Assembly (NCBI RefSeq): GCF_036199905.1
Contig: NZ_CP108109.1
Coordinates: 6,696,001-6,760,000 of the forward strand
DNA: 64,000 bases
From: Streptomyces sp. NBC_00223
Lineage (GTDB): Bacteria > Actinomycetota > Actinomycetes > Streptomycetales > Streptomycetaceae
Direction of reading: 5' to 3'
Both the position numbers and the translations under genes were made by a program. Under the pieces are notes generated by a model, which worked only from the letters and a program-made list of their open reading frames with translations, made no database searches and was not told the origin of the DNA. Of this stretch, positions 1-8,575 are shown piece by piece (within the stretch, counting starts at the first letter, position 1; the number at the start of each line of letters is the position of its first letter).

Positions 1-1437
1 GAGCGGGGCGGGCGAGGGGTTGGGTACGGCCACCTCCGCGAGGGCGGTGGCCGGGTACGTCAGCAGGGGTACGCCGAGATGGGCGGCGGCCGCCACGATC
101 CCGGCCTCGTCCGCCTTGGCGTCAACGGTCGCCAACGCGGTGAGACTCGCCGGCGCCAGGCCCCCGGCGTCAAGGCCCTCCGCGACGAGCGCGAGCACTT
201 CGTCCCGGCCGACACCGCGACTGGCACCGACCCCGACGACAAGCGACGGCGGCCGCACGAACACGATCCTCCGCGGTTCGCCATCCCCCTCCCCGCCCCC
301 GCCGACAACCCGGTCCGTCACCCACACGACATACCCGTCCGGGACCTCGTCGGGGGTCGCCGTCCCCCCGACGCTCGCCGCGTCCGGCGGGTACGGGACG
401 GCGCTGTCCGGCGGTGCCGTGCCGGCACTGGCCGGTCGGTTGTGCGCGTGCGCGCCTGCGTCTGCGGGGCCGGCGGCAGGCTCGGTTGCGCCCGTACGGG
501 CGGTGGCAGGCCGGGGCCCGTCGGGGGCCGGCGTTCCCCCACTTCCCGCCGCGTCCGGCGGAAGCGAATCGCTGCTGCTCGGCGGTGCCGTGCTGGCGTC
601 GGCCGGTCGGGTGCGCGCGTGCGCGCCCGCCTCTGCGGGGCTGGCGCCAGCCTCGGTTGCGCCCGTACGGGCGGTGGCAGGCCGGGCCTCGTCGGGGTCC
701 GCCGTCCCCCCACTTCCCGCCGCGTCCGGCGGAAGCGGGACGGCGCTGTCCGGCGGTGCCGTGCCGGCATCAGCCGGCTGGGTGTGCGCGTCTGCGGGGC
801 CGGCGTCAGGCCGGGGCTCGTGGGGGGTCGGCGTTCCCCCACTTTCCGCCGCGTCCGGCGGTGCCGTGCCGGTGTCGGACGGATGGGGGTGGGTGTCCGC
901 GGCCGCGGGGCCGGCGGGGGGCGGCGTTGGCCCGGTTGTGGGCGCGCCGCAGGCGGGGAGTGGGGGGAGAGGCCACGTGGCGTCCGCGTGGAGAGCGACG
1001 GCGGAGCCGTCGACCATCGCGCGGGTCACCGCCGCCACCGCCCCCTCCACCGGATAGGGGAGCAGGTCGAGCGCCCCCACCCCCACCGAATCCGTCGCGG
1101 TCGTGATGACGGCCGCGGCCCCGAGCACCGCCGAGACCTCCTCCGCGAGCGCGTTCGCGCCACCCCCGTGCCCGCCCAGCAGCGCGACCGCGTGCCGATG
1201 CGTCTCGTCCACGGTCACGACCCCGGGGTCGACCCCCTTCCCCGCGAGCAGAGGCGCCAGCAACCGCACCGCCGCCCCCGTCGCCAGGAAGACCACCAGC
1301 TGGTCGCACTCCGCGAAGGCGGCCGGCAGTGTTTCCCGCACGGGCCCCTCGTAGCGCCGGGTCCGCCCGGGCCACGCGGCGGCCAGCCGCTCCGCGCCCG
1401 TACGGCCCGCCGCCGTCGCCGAAATGAGCCCGATCAC
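1..1437 (-). CDS. cbiG: CbiG-type cobalamin biosynthesis protein, probable CbiG-CobJ fusion (3' end cut by window edge)
   Basis: CbiG opens the delta-lactone of the corrin ring after C-17 methylation; in Streptomyces it is often fused to the precorrin-3B C17-methyltransferase CobJ, so the methyltransferase part probably lies beyond position 1. I read 479 codons with no stop from a GTG at 1437. The N-terminal part starts VIGLISATAAGRTGAERLAA and contains ATGAAVRLLAPLL and GGHGGGANALAEEV, and the CbiG C-terminal domain has VVGVGASRGVGRDEVLAL and ATVDAKADEAGI. The GTG overlaps the cobL stop (GTGA). Residues about 178-365 are a Pro/Ala/Asp-rich tandem repeat absent from ordinary CbiG (see repeat entry). 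No start of the CobJ domain is visible before the edge, so the fusion is inference. Confidence 0.85.
   Translation of the reverse strand, partial: MIGLISATAAGRTGAERLAAAWPGRTRRYEGPVRETLPAAFAECDQLVVFLATGAAVRLLAPLLAGKGVDPGVVTVDETHRHAVALLGGHGGGANALAEEVSAVLGAAAVITTATDSVGVGALDLLPYPVEGAVAAVTRAMVDGSAVALHADATWPLPPLPACGAPTTGPTPPPAGPAAADTHPHPSDTGTAPPDAAESGGTPTPHEPRPDAGPADAHTQPADAGTAPPDSAVPLPPDAAGSGGTADPDEARPATARTGATEAGASPAEAGAHARTRPADASTAPPSSSDSLPPDAAGSGGTPAPDGPRPATARTGATEPAAGPADAGAHAHNRPASAGTAPPDSAVPYPPDAASVGGTATPDEVPDGYVVWVTDRVVGGGGEGDGEPRRIVFVRPPSLVVGVGASRGVGRDEVLALVAEGLDAGGLAPASLTALATVDAKADEAGIVAAAAHLGVPLLTYPATALAEVAVPNPSPAPL
343..905. repeat. In-frame tandem repeat array inside cbiG (about 3.5 units)
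   Basis: Four successive units start near 345, 516, 686 and 816, the last one shortened by about 40 bp. Each contains CCCACTTCCCGCCGCGTCC (or a close variant), then GGCGGTGCC, and the first three end in CCCGTACGGGCGGTGGCAGG or a shortened form. On the coding strand they give repeated PPDAAGSGGT...PDEARPATARTGATE...AGTAPPDSAV segments of about 42-57 residues. The array is open throughout in the cbiG frame and merges into the native segment PDGYVVWVTDRV. The core resembles the repeats at 13827-14240, 47400-47760 and 61325-61520. Confidence 0.85.
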
Positions 1438-2729
1438 GAAACCGCTCCTTCTTCCTGTACCACCGACGTCACAGACGTCACCCCGGGGCGGACGCCCCAG
1501 AGCACGAACACGGGGTTCGCGGCCGCCAGCCGCGTCACCTCACCGGGCAGCGGCGCCAGCCGCGAGGACTGCAACAGCACCCCGTCGACGGCCAGTCCCG
1601 CCGCCCGCAGGGCGCTTCGTACCTCCGCCACCCGGTCCACCGCCGCGAGGGTCACGACGACGCACCGCCGTACCCGCTCCGCGCACCCCGCCACGATCCG
1701 CGCGAGATCGCGTCCGCCGCCGCCGACGAACACCGCGTCGGGCGCGGGGAGTTCACCGAGCACGCCGGGCGCGGAACCGTGCACGACCTGGACGTCCACG
1801 CCGTGCGCCGCCGCGTTCGCGCGTACCCGCGCGGCCCCCGCCTCGTCCCGCTCGACGGCCACGACCGCCGCGCCGAACCGGGCGCACTCCACGGCCACGG
1901 AGCCGGAACCCGCCCCGATGTCCCACACCAACTCACCTGTGCGCGGCCCGAGTCGGGCCAGCACCAGCGCCCGCACCTCGAACTTCGTCACCATCGAGTC
2001 GCGGTGCGCGAACTCCTCCTCGGGCAGCGCCCACCCGGCGGGCGCGGCCGGGGGGCCGGCGACCGTACGGGCCGCGCCGGACACCGAAGAGCCGCGCCCG
2101 TCGAGGCAGAGCACGACCGAGACCCCGGAGCCCCAGTCCCGGACGGCCGCCTCCTCGGGCGAGACCCGCACCACGGACTCCGCGTCCGTACCGAGCCCGG
2201 CGGCCACGACCAGGGTCCGCACGATCCCGGTACGGGCCAGCGCCGCGCCCAACTCCGCGGGTCCGGCGCCCGGTCCGGTCAGTACGGCGGCCTTGCGGTG
2301 CGCCCGGCACACGTTCACGGCCGTCCGAAGATCGCGCCCGTGCGCGCTCACCACGACCGCGTCGTCCCAGCTCAGCCCGAGCCGCGCGAAGGCGACCGCG
2401 ACCGAGGGCGACGACGGCCGTACGTCGAGCGCCGCCGCGCCGAACCGCGCGCCCAGCGCCCGTACGATCCCGAAGAACCCGGGGTCGCCGGACGCCAGCA
2501 CCAGCACTGGACGGCCGTCGCCTACGTACGCGGCGATCACGTCCAGCGCGGGCGCGAGCGGGCCGAGCACCAACCGCCGTGCCCCGACGGGCAGTTCGAC
2601 GGGGTCCAGATGCCGGGCCGCGCCCACGACCAGCTCGGCGCCGACCGCGTCGGGCAACGGCCCACCCGTGCCCGTACCGACGACCCGGATCACGTGCTCA
2701 CCCACCGGAGAGCCCACCGACCGACCCAC
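1434..2729 (-). CDS. cobL: Precorrin-6Y C5,15-methyltransferase (decarboxylating)
   Basis: Bifunctional enzyme that methylates C-5 and C-15 and decarboxylates the acetate side chain at C-12 in aerobic cobalamin synthesis. The 431-residue product has a CbiE-type methyltransferase domain (about 10-210; VIRVVGTGTGG, ASGDPGFFGIVRALG) followed by a CbiT-type Rossmann methyltransferase (about 230-420; VWDIGAGSGSVAVE near 270), the usual CobL fusion. Length fits the family. Start is uncertain: ATG at 2729 overlaps cobM by 32 bp, whereas GTG at 2693 begins at VIRVVG, the usual family start, just after the cobM stop. The stop overlaps the cbiG start. Confidence 0.95.
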   Translation of the reverse strand: MGRSVGSPVGEHVIRVVGTGTGGPLPDAVGAELVVGAARHLDPVELPVGARRLVLGPLAPALDVIAAYVGDGRPVLVLASGDPGFFGIVRALGARFGAAALDVRPSSPSVAVAFARLGLSWDDAVVVSAHGRDLRTAVNVCRAHRKAAVLTGPGAGPAELGAALARTGIVRTLVVAAGLGTDAESVVRVSPEEAAVRDWGSGVSVVLCLDGRGSSVSGAARTVAGPPAAPAGWALPEEEFAHRDSMVTKFEVRALVLARLGPRTGELVWDIGAGSGSVAVECARFGAAVVAVERDEAGAARVRANAAAHGVDVQVVHGSAPGVLGELPAPDAVFVGGGGRDLARIVAGCAERVRRCVVVTLAAVDRVAEVRSALRAAGLAVDGVLLQSSRLAPLPGEVTRLAAANPVFVLWGVRPGVTSVTSVVQEEGAVS

Positions 2730-3567
2730 CGGCCGGCCCGCCCGACTGCCCCCGCGCCTCGCGCAGTTCGCGCCGCGCCGCCGGATCGGCCCGCCGGAAT
2801 CCGTGGAAGTGCCCAGGGTGGTACAGATGCGACCGTGTTCCGGACGCGGACAGCGCGGGCCCGACCAGGAACAGCGTGTGCTTCCACAACTTGTGTGCCT
2901 TGACGGTCTCTTCGAGCGTCCCGATCGTGCAGCGCAGCAGCAGTTCCTCCGGCCAGGTCACCTGGTGCGCGATCACCACGGGCGTGTCCGTGGGGTATCC
3001 GCCCTCCAGCAGCTCCGCGCACAACTGCCCCGAGCGCGCCGCCGACAGGAAGATCGCCATCGTCGTGCCGTGCCGGGCGAACTCCCGTACCTCCTCGCCC
3101 GGCGGCATCGGCGTCTTGCCGCCGCCCAGCCGGGTCAGGATCACCGACTGCGCGACCTCCGGAATCGTCAACTCCCGTCCCGCCAGGGCCGCGACCGCCG
3201 AGAAGGACGAGACGCCCGGCACGATCTCCACCTCGATCCCGAGCGCCGCGCACCGGTCGACCTGCTCCTGCGTACCGCCCCACAGCGCCGGGTCCCCGGA
3301 GTGGACACGCGCCACCCGCAGGCCCTCGCGCAGCGCCCGCTCGTAGACCGCGACCACGTCCTCCAGCGACATCGCCGCCGAGTCCAGGATCTCCGCGTCC
3401 TCGCGGGCGTGCGTCAGCACCTCGGCCTGTACCAGGCTGGCCGCCCAGATGACGACATCGGCCTCCGCGATGGCCCGCGCCGCTCGGAACGTCAGCAGAT
3501 CCGCCGCGCCCGGGCCCGCGCCCACGATCGTCACCTTGCCGCCCGTACGGGCGCTCCCGCCGCTCAC
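2698..3567 (-). CDS. cobM: Precorrin-4 C11-methyltransferase
   Basis: SAM-dependent tetrapyrrole methyltransferase acting after ring contraction. From GTG 3567 the product is 289 residues. Visible are the N-terminal glycine-rich strand KVTIVGAGPGAADLLTFRAA, the family motif VHSGDPALWGGTQEQ, GVSSFSAVAALAGRELT and ILTRLGGGKTPMPPGE, all typical of CobM/CbiF. A good ribosome binding site GGGGAGGAAA sits just before the GTG, which overlaps the cobI stop as GTGA. The last 30 or so residues are Gly/Ser/Arg-rich and probably unstructured. It sits within the riboswitch-led cob operon, transcribed after cobI and before cobL. Confidence 0.96.
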   Translation of the reverse strand: MSGGSARTGGKVTIVGAGPGAADLLTFRAARAIAEADVVIWAASLVQAEVLTHAREDAEILDSAAMSLEDVVAVYERALREGLRVARVHSGDPALWGGTQEQVDRCAALGIEVEIVPGVSSFSAVAALAGRELTIPEVAQSVILTRLGGGKTPMPPGEEVREFARHGTTMAIFLSAARSGQLCAELLEGGYPTDTPVVIAHQVTWPEELLLRCTIGTLEETVKAHKLWKHTLFLVGPALSASGTRSHLYHPGHFHGFRRADPAARRELREARGQSGGPAGGSVGGLSGG

Positions 3568-4304
3568 AGCTTTCCTCCCCTGCCGTCCCGCCGCGCGGGC
3601 GCGATCAGCGTCGACAGATACGGCAGCGGCCCGTCCAGCAGCTCTTCGGCCGGCCGGATCGACTCCTCCGGCAGCCCCAGCGCGCTGCCCCACACCGCGC
3701 CCTCGGTCCGCCCGGTCTCGCGCAGCGCGGTCGCGACCTCCTCGGCCAGCCGGCCGAACTTGTACGCCACGACCGTGCCCGGCCCCTCCAGCGCCTGCTT
3801 GAGCACCGCGGCCCCGGCGGTCACCGGCACGAGCGTCAACGGCTCGGTCCCCTCGGTGAGTACGGCCCCGCTGCGGGCCGCCAGCTCCTGCATCGCGGTG
3901 ATGCCCGGGACCGTCTCGACGCTGACGCCGTCGACCGACTCGCCGATGGTCTGGGCGAGATAGGTGAAGGTCGAGTAGACGTTGGGATCGCCGATCGTCG
4001 CGAACGCCACCGTGCCGTGCGCGCACAGGAGTTCGGCGACCCGCGCCCCCGCCGCGTCCCAGGCGGCCTCCCGACGGGCCCGGTCGCCGCGCTCGTTGAG
4101 CGCGAACACGACGCGTACGATCCGCGCCGCGTCCACGTAGTGCAGCACGGTCGCCTCCGCGCGGCCGCGCTCGCCCGTGTCCATCACGGGTACGACCACG
4201 ACGGCGGCCGCCCGCAGCGCGTTGACGCCCTTCACCGTCACCAGTTCGGGGTCGCCGGGGCCGACACCGACCCCGGTCAGTCGCATGGTCGGGTTCGCGG
4301 TCAC
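3564..4304 (-). CDS. cobI: Precorrin-2 C20-methyltransferase
   Basis: First dedicated corrin-ring methylation of precorrin-2. The product is 246 residues from GTG 4304 (VTANPTMRLTGVGVGPGDPE), chosen because the GTG overlaps the cobB stop (GTGA); an internal ATG at 4286 is the alternative. Family features: GVGPGDPELVTVKG near the N-terminus, ATIGDPNVYSTFTYLAQ, the VPGITAMQELAARSG loop and VAYKFGRLAEEVATAL. Length matches CobI/CbiL. A much longer open frame extends upstream but is only the shadow of cobB. Confidence 0.96.
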   Translation of the reverse strand: MTANPTMRLTGVGVGPGDPELVTVKGVNALRAAAVVVVPVMDTGERGRAEATVLHYVDAARIVRVVFALNERGDRARREAAWDAAGARVAELLCAHGTVAFATIGDPNVYSTFTYLAQTIGESVDGVSVETVPGITAMQELAARSGAVLTEGTEPLTLVPVTAGAAVLKQALEGPGTVVAYKFGRLAEEVATALRETGRTEGAVWGSALGLPEESIRPAEELLDGPLPYLSTLIAPARRDGRGGKL

Positions 4305-5758
4305 GCGGCACACCTCTCGACGAAGCGCCTCGCCACGGACGGCTCGGCGGCCCAGTGCACATGCAGGTACGAGGCGTGCAGATTGCCCTGTACGAAGCCC
4401 TCGGTACGGCGGTCGGGGCGGACAAAGCCCCACGCGGGGGCCGGGGACGTGCCCGGCTCCACGCGCGTGCGGTGGAATTCGTGGCCGCGCAGCCGGGTGC
4501 CGGCCGCGGCCAGGACGTTGTCGCCGAGCGCGACGGCCTCGCGGTAGCCCAGGGTGAGCCGGCCGGTCATCGTGGCCTTCGCGTCCAGTACGCCGCACAT
4601 CGGGGCGCCGTCCAACTCCCGTACCAGGTACAGCAGTCCGGCGCACTCGGCGGCGATCGGCCCGGTGAAGGCGGCGAGCGCGCCGCGCAGGGGCCCGTTC
4701 GCGGACAGTTCGGGCGCGTACACCTCGGGGAAGCCGCCGCCGATCACGACACCGGAAGTGCCCTCGGGGAGCGCTTCGTCGGTCAGCGGGTCGAAGGGTA
4801 CGGGGTCGGCGCCGGCGGCCGTCAGCAGCTCGACGTGCTCGGCGTACCCGAAGGTGAACGCGGCGCCGCCCGCGACGGCCACGACGGGCCGCGGCGCGAG
4901 AGAGCCCGAAGCAGGCCGGGGGAGCGACCCACCGATCTCGGCCGCCGCGTCCCACGCCTCACCCGGCAGCGGCGGCGCGCTGCGCGCCAGCGCCAGCAGC
5001 GCGTCGAGGTCGCACGACGCCCGAACCCGCTCGGCCAGCGCCCGCACCCACTCCAGCGCCTCCGCCCGCCGCTCGGCGACCGGCACCAGCCCGAGGTGCC
5101 GCGACGGCACCCCCAGCACCTCGGCCCGCCGCAGGGCGCCCAGCACGGGCACCCCCACGTCCTCCAGCGCCTCGCGCAGCAGCGACTCGTGCCGGTCGGA
5201 ACCGACCCGGTTGAGCACCACGCCGCCGATCCGCACCTCCGGGTCCCACGACCGGAACCCGTGCACCAGCGCGGCCACCGACCGCCCCTGCGCGGACGCG
5301 TCCACCACCAGTACCACCGGCGCCCGCAGCACCTTCGCGACCTGCGCCGTCGAACCCAGCTCGCCGTAGCCGGAAGCCCCGTCGTACAGGCCCATCACGC
5401 CCTCTACGACGGCGAGTTCACAGCCCGCGGCGCCGTGCAGGAAGAGCGGCGCGATCCGCTCGGGGCCGCACAGGAAGGGGTCGAGATTCCGCCCGGGGCG
5501 CCCGGTGGCGAGCGCGTGGTAGCCGGGGTCGATGTAGTCGGGGCCGACCTTGTGCGGGGACACGGCGAGACCCCGCTCGGCGTACGCGGCCATCAGCCCG
5601 GTGGCCAGCGTGGTCTTGCCGCTGCCGGAGGAGGGCGCGGCGACGACCAGCCGGGGCACGGCGGAGACGGCGGCGGACGACGACGCGTACGCGGCCGAGG
5701 CCGCGCTCATGGCCGTGGTCGCGGACGTGGCCGGGGAGGGGATCGGGGACGAGTTCAC
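4301..5758 (-). CDS. cobB: Cobyrinate a,c-diamide synthase (hydrogenobyrinic acid a,c-diamide synthase)
   Basis: ATP- and glutamine-dependent amidation of the a and c carboxylates. The 485-residue product from GTG 5758 (overlapping the cobO stop) has a Ser/Ala-rich N-terminal tail of about 35 residues, then a dethiobiotin-synthetase-like P-loop SSGSGKTT (43-50), KVGPDYIDPGYH, VEGVMGLYDGASG and a C-terminal class I glutamine amidotransferase domain with the nucleophile in IAAECAGLLYL and GHEFHRTRVE. Domain order and length are standard. The low-complexity N-terminal tail is longer than in many homologues. Confidence 0.95.
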   Translation of the reverse strand: MNSSPIPSPATSATTAMSAASAAYASSSAAVSAVPRLVVAAPSSGSGKTTLATGLMAAYAERGLAVSPHKVGPDYIDPGYHALATGRPGRNLDPFLCGPERIAPLFLHGAAGCELAVVEGVMGLYDGASGYGELGSTAQVAKVLRAPVVLVVDASAQGRSVAALVHGFRSWDPEVRIGGVVLNRVGSDRHESLLREALEDVGVPVLGALRRAEVLGVPSRHLGLVPVAERRAEALEWVRALAERVRASCDLDALLALARSAPPLPGEAWDAAAEIGGSLPRPASGSLAPRPVVAVAGGAAFTFGYAEHVELLTAAGADPVPFDPLTDEALPEGTSGVVIGGGFPEVYAPELSANGPLRGALAAFTGPIAAECAGLLYLVRELDGAPMCGVLDAKATMTGRLTLGYREAVALGDNVLAAAGTRLRGHEFHRTRVEPGTSPAPAWGFVRPDRRTEGFVQGNLHASYLHVHWAAEPSVARRFVERCAA

Positions 5759-6351
5759 CACTCGATACCCCGCTGCCCCTTCTGGCCCGCGTCCATGGGG
5801 TGCTTGACCTTGGCCATCTCGGTCACCAGATCGGCCGCGTCGAGCAGCGCGGCGGGCGCGTTCCGCCCGGTGATGACGACGTGCTGGGTGCCCGGACGGT
5901 CCCGGAGCACCGCCACCACCTCGTCGGTGTCCACCCAGCCCCAGTGCATCGGGTACGCGAACTCGTCCAGTACGTACAGCCGGTAGGTCTCCGCGGCCAG
6001 ATCCCGCTTGACCTGCTCCCAGCCCTCGCGGGCCGCGTCCTCGCTCGACGCGATGTCCCGCTGCACCCACGACCAGCCCTCGCCCATCTTGTGCCAGGCC
6101 ACGGTCCCGCCCTCGCCGGAGTCGCCCAGCACCCGCAGCGCCCGCTCCTCGCCCACCCGCCACTTGGCGGACTTCACGAACTGGAACACCCCGATCGGCC
6201 AGCCCTGGTTCCAGGCCCGCAGCGCGAGCCCGAAGGCGGCCGTCGACTTCCCCTTGCCGATGCCGGTGTGCACGATCGTCAGCGGACGGTTGCGCCGCTG
6301 ACGGGTCGTCAGACCGTCGTCCGGCACGGCACTCGGCTGTCCCTGTGGCAT
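5755..6351 (-). CDS. cobO: Cob(I)yrinic acid a,c-diamide adenosyltransferase
   Basis: Transfers the 5'-deoxyadenosyl group from ATP to the corrinoid cobalt. 198 residues. The CobA/CobO P-loop GIGKGKST lies at about 30-37; IGVFQFVKSAKW, LYVLDEFAYPMHWGWV and VVITGRNAPAALLDAADLVTEM are hallmark CobO segments. ATG at 6351 overlaps the stop of the upstream chelatase gene by one base (TAATG). Its place after the chelatase and before cobB fits the aerobic pathway. Confidence 0.96.
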   Translation of the reverse strand: MPQGQPSAVPDDGLTTRQRRNRPLTIVHTGIGKGKSTAAFGLALRAWNQGWPIGVFQFVKSAKWRVGEERALRVLGDSGEGGTVAWHKMGEGWSWVQRDIASSEDAAREGWEQVKRDLAAETYRLYVLDEFAYPMHWGWVDTDEVVAVLRDRPGTQHVVITGRNAPAALLDAADLVTEMAKVKHPMDAGQKGQRGIEW

Positions 6352-8402
6352 TACGCGGCCCTCCGTACGTTCTTCACCAGCGCGGACACCGTGTCCGCCC
6401 GCAACTCGTCGAGCGTCACCGCGATCCCGTCCAACTCCCGGGCCAGCGCGCCCGCGAGGCCGAGCCGTACGGGCCCCGACTCGCAGTCCACGACCACCGA
6501 GGCGACCCCGGACGCGCCCAACAGCCGTGCGGCGCGCGCCGCGAGCGCCACCGGCTCCGGGCCGCCGGTCGCCCGGCCGTCGGTCACCACGACCAGCAGC
6601 GGACGGCGGGCGGCATCCCGCAGCCGCTCCACCCGCAGCACCTCGTGGGCCTTCAACAGGCCCGCGGCCAGCGGCGTACGGCCGCCCGTCGGCAGCTTCT
6701 CCAGCCGTGCCGCGCCCACGTCCACCGACGAGGTGGGCGGCAGGGCGAGTTCGGCGCCCGAGCCGCGGAAGGTGATCAGCCCGACCTTGTCCCGCCGCTG
6801 ATAGGCGTCGAGCAGCAGCGAGAGCACCGCGCCCTTGACCGCGCTCATCCGCTGCCGGGCCGCCATCGACCCGGAGGCGTCCACCAGGAAGAGCACGAGA
6901 TTGCCCTCCCGGCCCTCCCTGACCGCCTGCCGCAGATCGTCCCTGCGGACCACCAGACCGGGGCCGGTCCGCCCGCGTGCCTTCTGGTACGGGGCCGCGG
7001 CCTGCACAGTCGCCGCCAAGTGCAGCTTGGTCAGGGCGCCTTGGGGCCGCCGGGCGCCGGTTGTACGGCCGTGCGCGGTACGGGCCCGCGAGCGCCGGCC
7101 CGCCGCGCCCTCGCCCAGACCGGGGACGGTCAGCGGGCGGATCCTGAACGGTTCCGCCGCGCTCGCGGCCGGCTGCTCGCCGGGGGCGGCGCCCTGGCGC
7201 GCGGGTTCGGGGGCGGGTTCGGGGGCGGGTTCGGGGGCGGGTTCTTGCGCGGGGGTGCCGTCTCCGGGCACCTGGTCCGGCAGCGGCCCGTCCTGAGGCT
7301 GGTCCAGCGGGCCGCCGTCCTCGGGTCCGCCGTCCTGGGGCGGCTGCCCGCCGCCGTCGGGGCCGTCCGGGTCCGGGTCGTCGTCCTCGCCGCGCGACTG
7401 CTCCAGCGTCTCGTCCAGCTTCTCCTCGTCGAGACCGGGCGCGTCGAACGGGTTGCGCCGCCTGCGGTGGGGGAGGGCCAGCAGCGCGGCCTGCCGTACG
7501 TCCTCGGCGAGCACGACCGTACGGCCCGCCCACGCGGCCAGCGCGGTCGCGGTACGCGCCATCACGATGTCCGCGCGCATGCCGTCCACCTCGAACGCCG
7601 CGCAGGTCGCCGCGATCTGCCGCAGCGCGGCGTCACCGAGCCGTACCTCGGGGAGCAACGCCCTTGCCGCGACGATACGTTCGCGCAGTGCCTGCTCCTC
7701 GGGCGCCCAACGCGCGGCGAAACCGGCCGGGTCGGCGTCGTAGGCGAGCCTGCGGCGGACCACCTCGACCCGCTCGTCGGTCTCGCGGGACGCGGCGACC
7801 TCGACGGTCAGCCCGAAGCGGTCCAGCAACTGCGGGCGCAGCTCGCCCTCTTCGGGGTTCATCGTGCCGACGAGCAGGAAGCGGGCCGCGTGCCGCACCG
7901 AGACGCCCTCGCGCTCGACGTAACTCGCGCCCATCGCGGCCGCGTCCAGTATGGAGTCCACGAGGTGATCATGGAGAAGGTTGGCTTCGTCCACGTAGAG
8001 GATGCCGCGGTGGGCTGCCGCGAGCAGGCCCGGCTCGAACGCCTTCACGCCCTCGGACAGGGCGCGCTCGATGTCCAGCGCCCCTACGAGCCGGTCCTCG
8101 GAGGCCCCGACGGGCAGCTCGACCATCCTGGCGGGGCGTTCGGTGCCGTGGTCCGAGGGGTCGTGCGGGCCGTCCGGGCAGCCGGGGTCCGGCGCGGCCG
8201 GGTCGCAGCTGAAGCGGCAGCCCGGGACGACGGTCACCTCGGGGAGCAGCGCGGTCAGGGCCCGCACGGCCGTGCTCTTGGCGGTGCCCTTCTCGCCCCG
8301 GACCAGCACACCACCGATCGCAGGGCTCATGGCATTGAGGAGCAGCGCCAGCCTCAGGTCGGTCTGACCGACTACTGCGGTGAACGGGTAGGGCGTGGTC
8401 AT
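6351..8402 (-). CDS. ChlI/ChlD-type metal chelatase ATPase with VWA domain, probable partner of CobN
   Basis: 683 residues. N-terminal AAA+ ChlI-like domain with Walker A GEKGTAKST (36-44), a Cys-containing insert near 62-75 and VLYVDEANLL-type Walker B (ILYVDEANLLHDHLVDS); central acidic/Pro-rich linker including a short EPAPEPAPEPAPEPA tract coded by a 12-bp minisatellite near 7200-7245; C-terminal von Willebrand A domain with the MIDAS motif DASGSM near 505. This is a BchI-BchD fusion. Many actinobacteria lack CobS/CobT and carry this protein next to CobN, so it probably powers cobalt insertion; that role is inferred from context. The ATG overlaps a short ORF, not cobN itself. Confidence 0.9.
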   Translation of the reverse strand: MTTPYPFTAVVGQTDLRLALLLNAMSPAIGGVLVRGEKGTAKSTAVRALTALLPEVTVVPGCRFSCDPAAPDPGCPDGPHDPSDHGTERPARMVELPVGASEDRLVGALDIERALSEGVKAFEPGLLAAAHRGILYVDEANLLHDHLVDSILDAAAMGASYVEREGVSVRHAARFLLVGTMNPEEGELRPQLLDRFGLTVEVAASRETDERVEVVRRRLAYDADPAGFAARWAPEEQALRERIVAARALLPEVRLGDAALRQIAATCAAFEVDGMRADIVMARTATALAAWAGRTVVLAEDVRQAALLALPHRRRRNPFDAPGLDEEKLDETLEQSRGEDDDPDPDGPDGGGQPPQDGGPEDGGPLDQPQDGPLPDQVPGDGTPAQEPAPEPAPEPAPEPARQGAAPGEQPAASAAEPFRIRPLTVPGLGEGAAGRRSRARTAHGRTTGARRPQGALTKLHLAATVQAAAPYQKARGRTGPGLVVRRDDLRQAVREGREGNLVLFLVDASGSMAARQRMSAVKGAVLSLLLDAYQRRDKVGLITFRGSGAELALPPTSSVDVGAARLEKLPTGGRTPLAAGLLKAHEVLRVERLRDAARRPLLVVVTDGRATGGPEPVALAARAARLLGASGVASVVVDCESGPVRLGLAGALARELDGIAVTLDELRADTVSALVKNVRRAA
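7201..7245. repeat. 12-bp minisatellite coding for EPAP repeats
   Basis: Direct repeats of GGGCGGGTTCGG, about three and a half copies, in frame within the chelatase linker between its ATPase and VWA domains. Confidence 0.85.
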
Positions 8403-8575
8403 GCGCGGATCACTCCTTCGAGTGGCTGGGGCCGACGGCGGACAGGAACCGCACGTATGGTGATCAGGCTGGTGTTCCGCTCCCCGCCCTTATGGGGTTG
8501 ACCCGTTGCTTCACGAGCACTTGGCCGAACTGCTGCTCTGCTCCCCCTGCACGTGGGGCTCACCGGGGAGGTCAT
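8399..8575 (-). other. cobN-chelatase spacer with an ATGA-flanked 58-codon ORF; possible structured RNA
   Basis: The start ATG (8575) overlaps the cobN stop and its TGA overlaps the chelatase ATG, which is what a translated gene in this operon would look like. Codon use is unlike the neighbours: AGA, GCA, GTT, AGT, CAT and GAA codons are frequent, and the stretch is about 65% GC against about 74% around it. I recognise no domain. An alternative is a structured RNA: the 3' end can form CACTC-GAAG-GAGTG, which would bury part of the AAGGAG that precedes the chelatase start. It may be a small protein, a translation-control element, or both. Confidence 0.4.

Noticed and set aside
343..905. CRISPR array
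   Set aside because: Units are 130-171 bp, diverged, without short repeats and unique spacers, and are translated within cbiG.
79..3963. Very long open frame on the plus strand (1294 codons)
   Set aside because: It is a shadow of the minus-strand cob genes: Arg/Pro-rich, no domains, and the opposite frame carries full CbiG, CobL, CobM and CobI signatures.
8403..8571. Possible second cobalamin riboswitch between cobN and the chelatase
   Set aside because: AGCCTGATCACC vaguely resembles a B12 box, but GCCACTG and the GGTGCGAATCC core are missing, unlike the clear element at 15358-15556.
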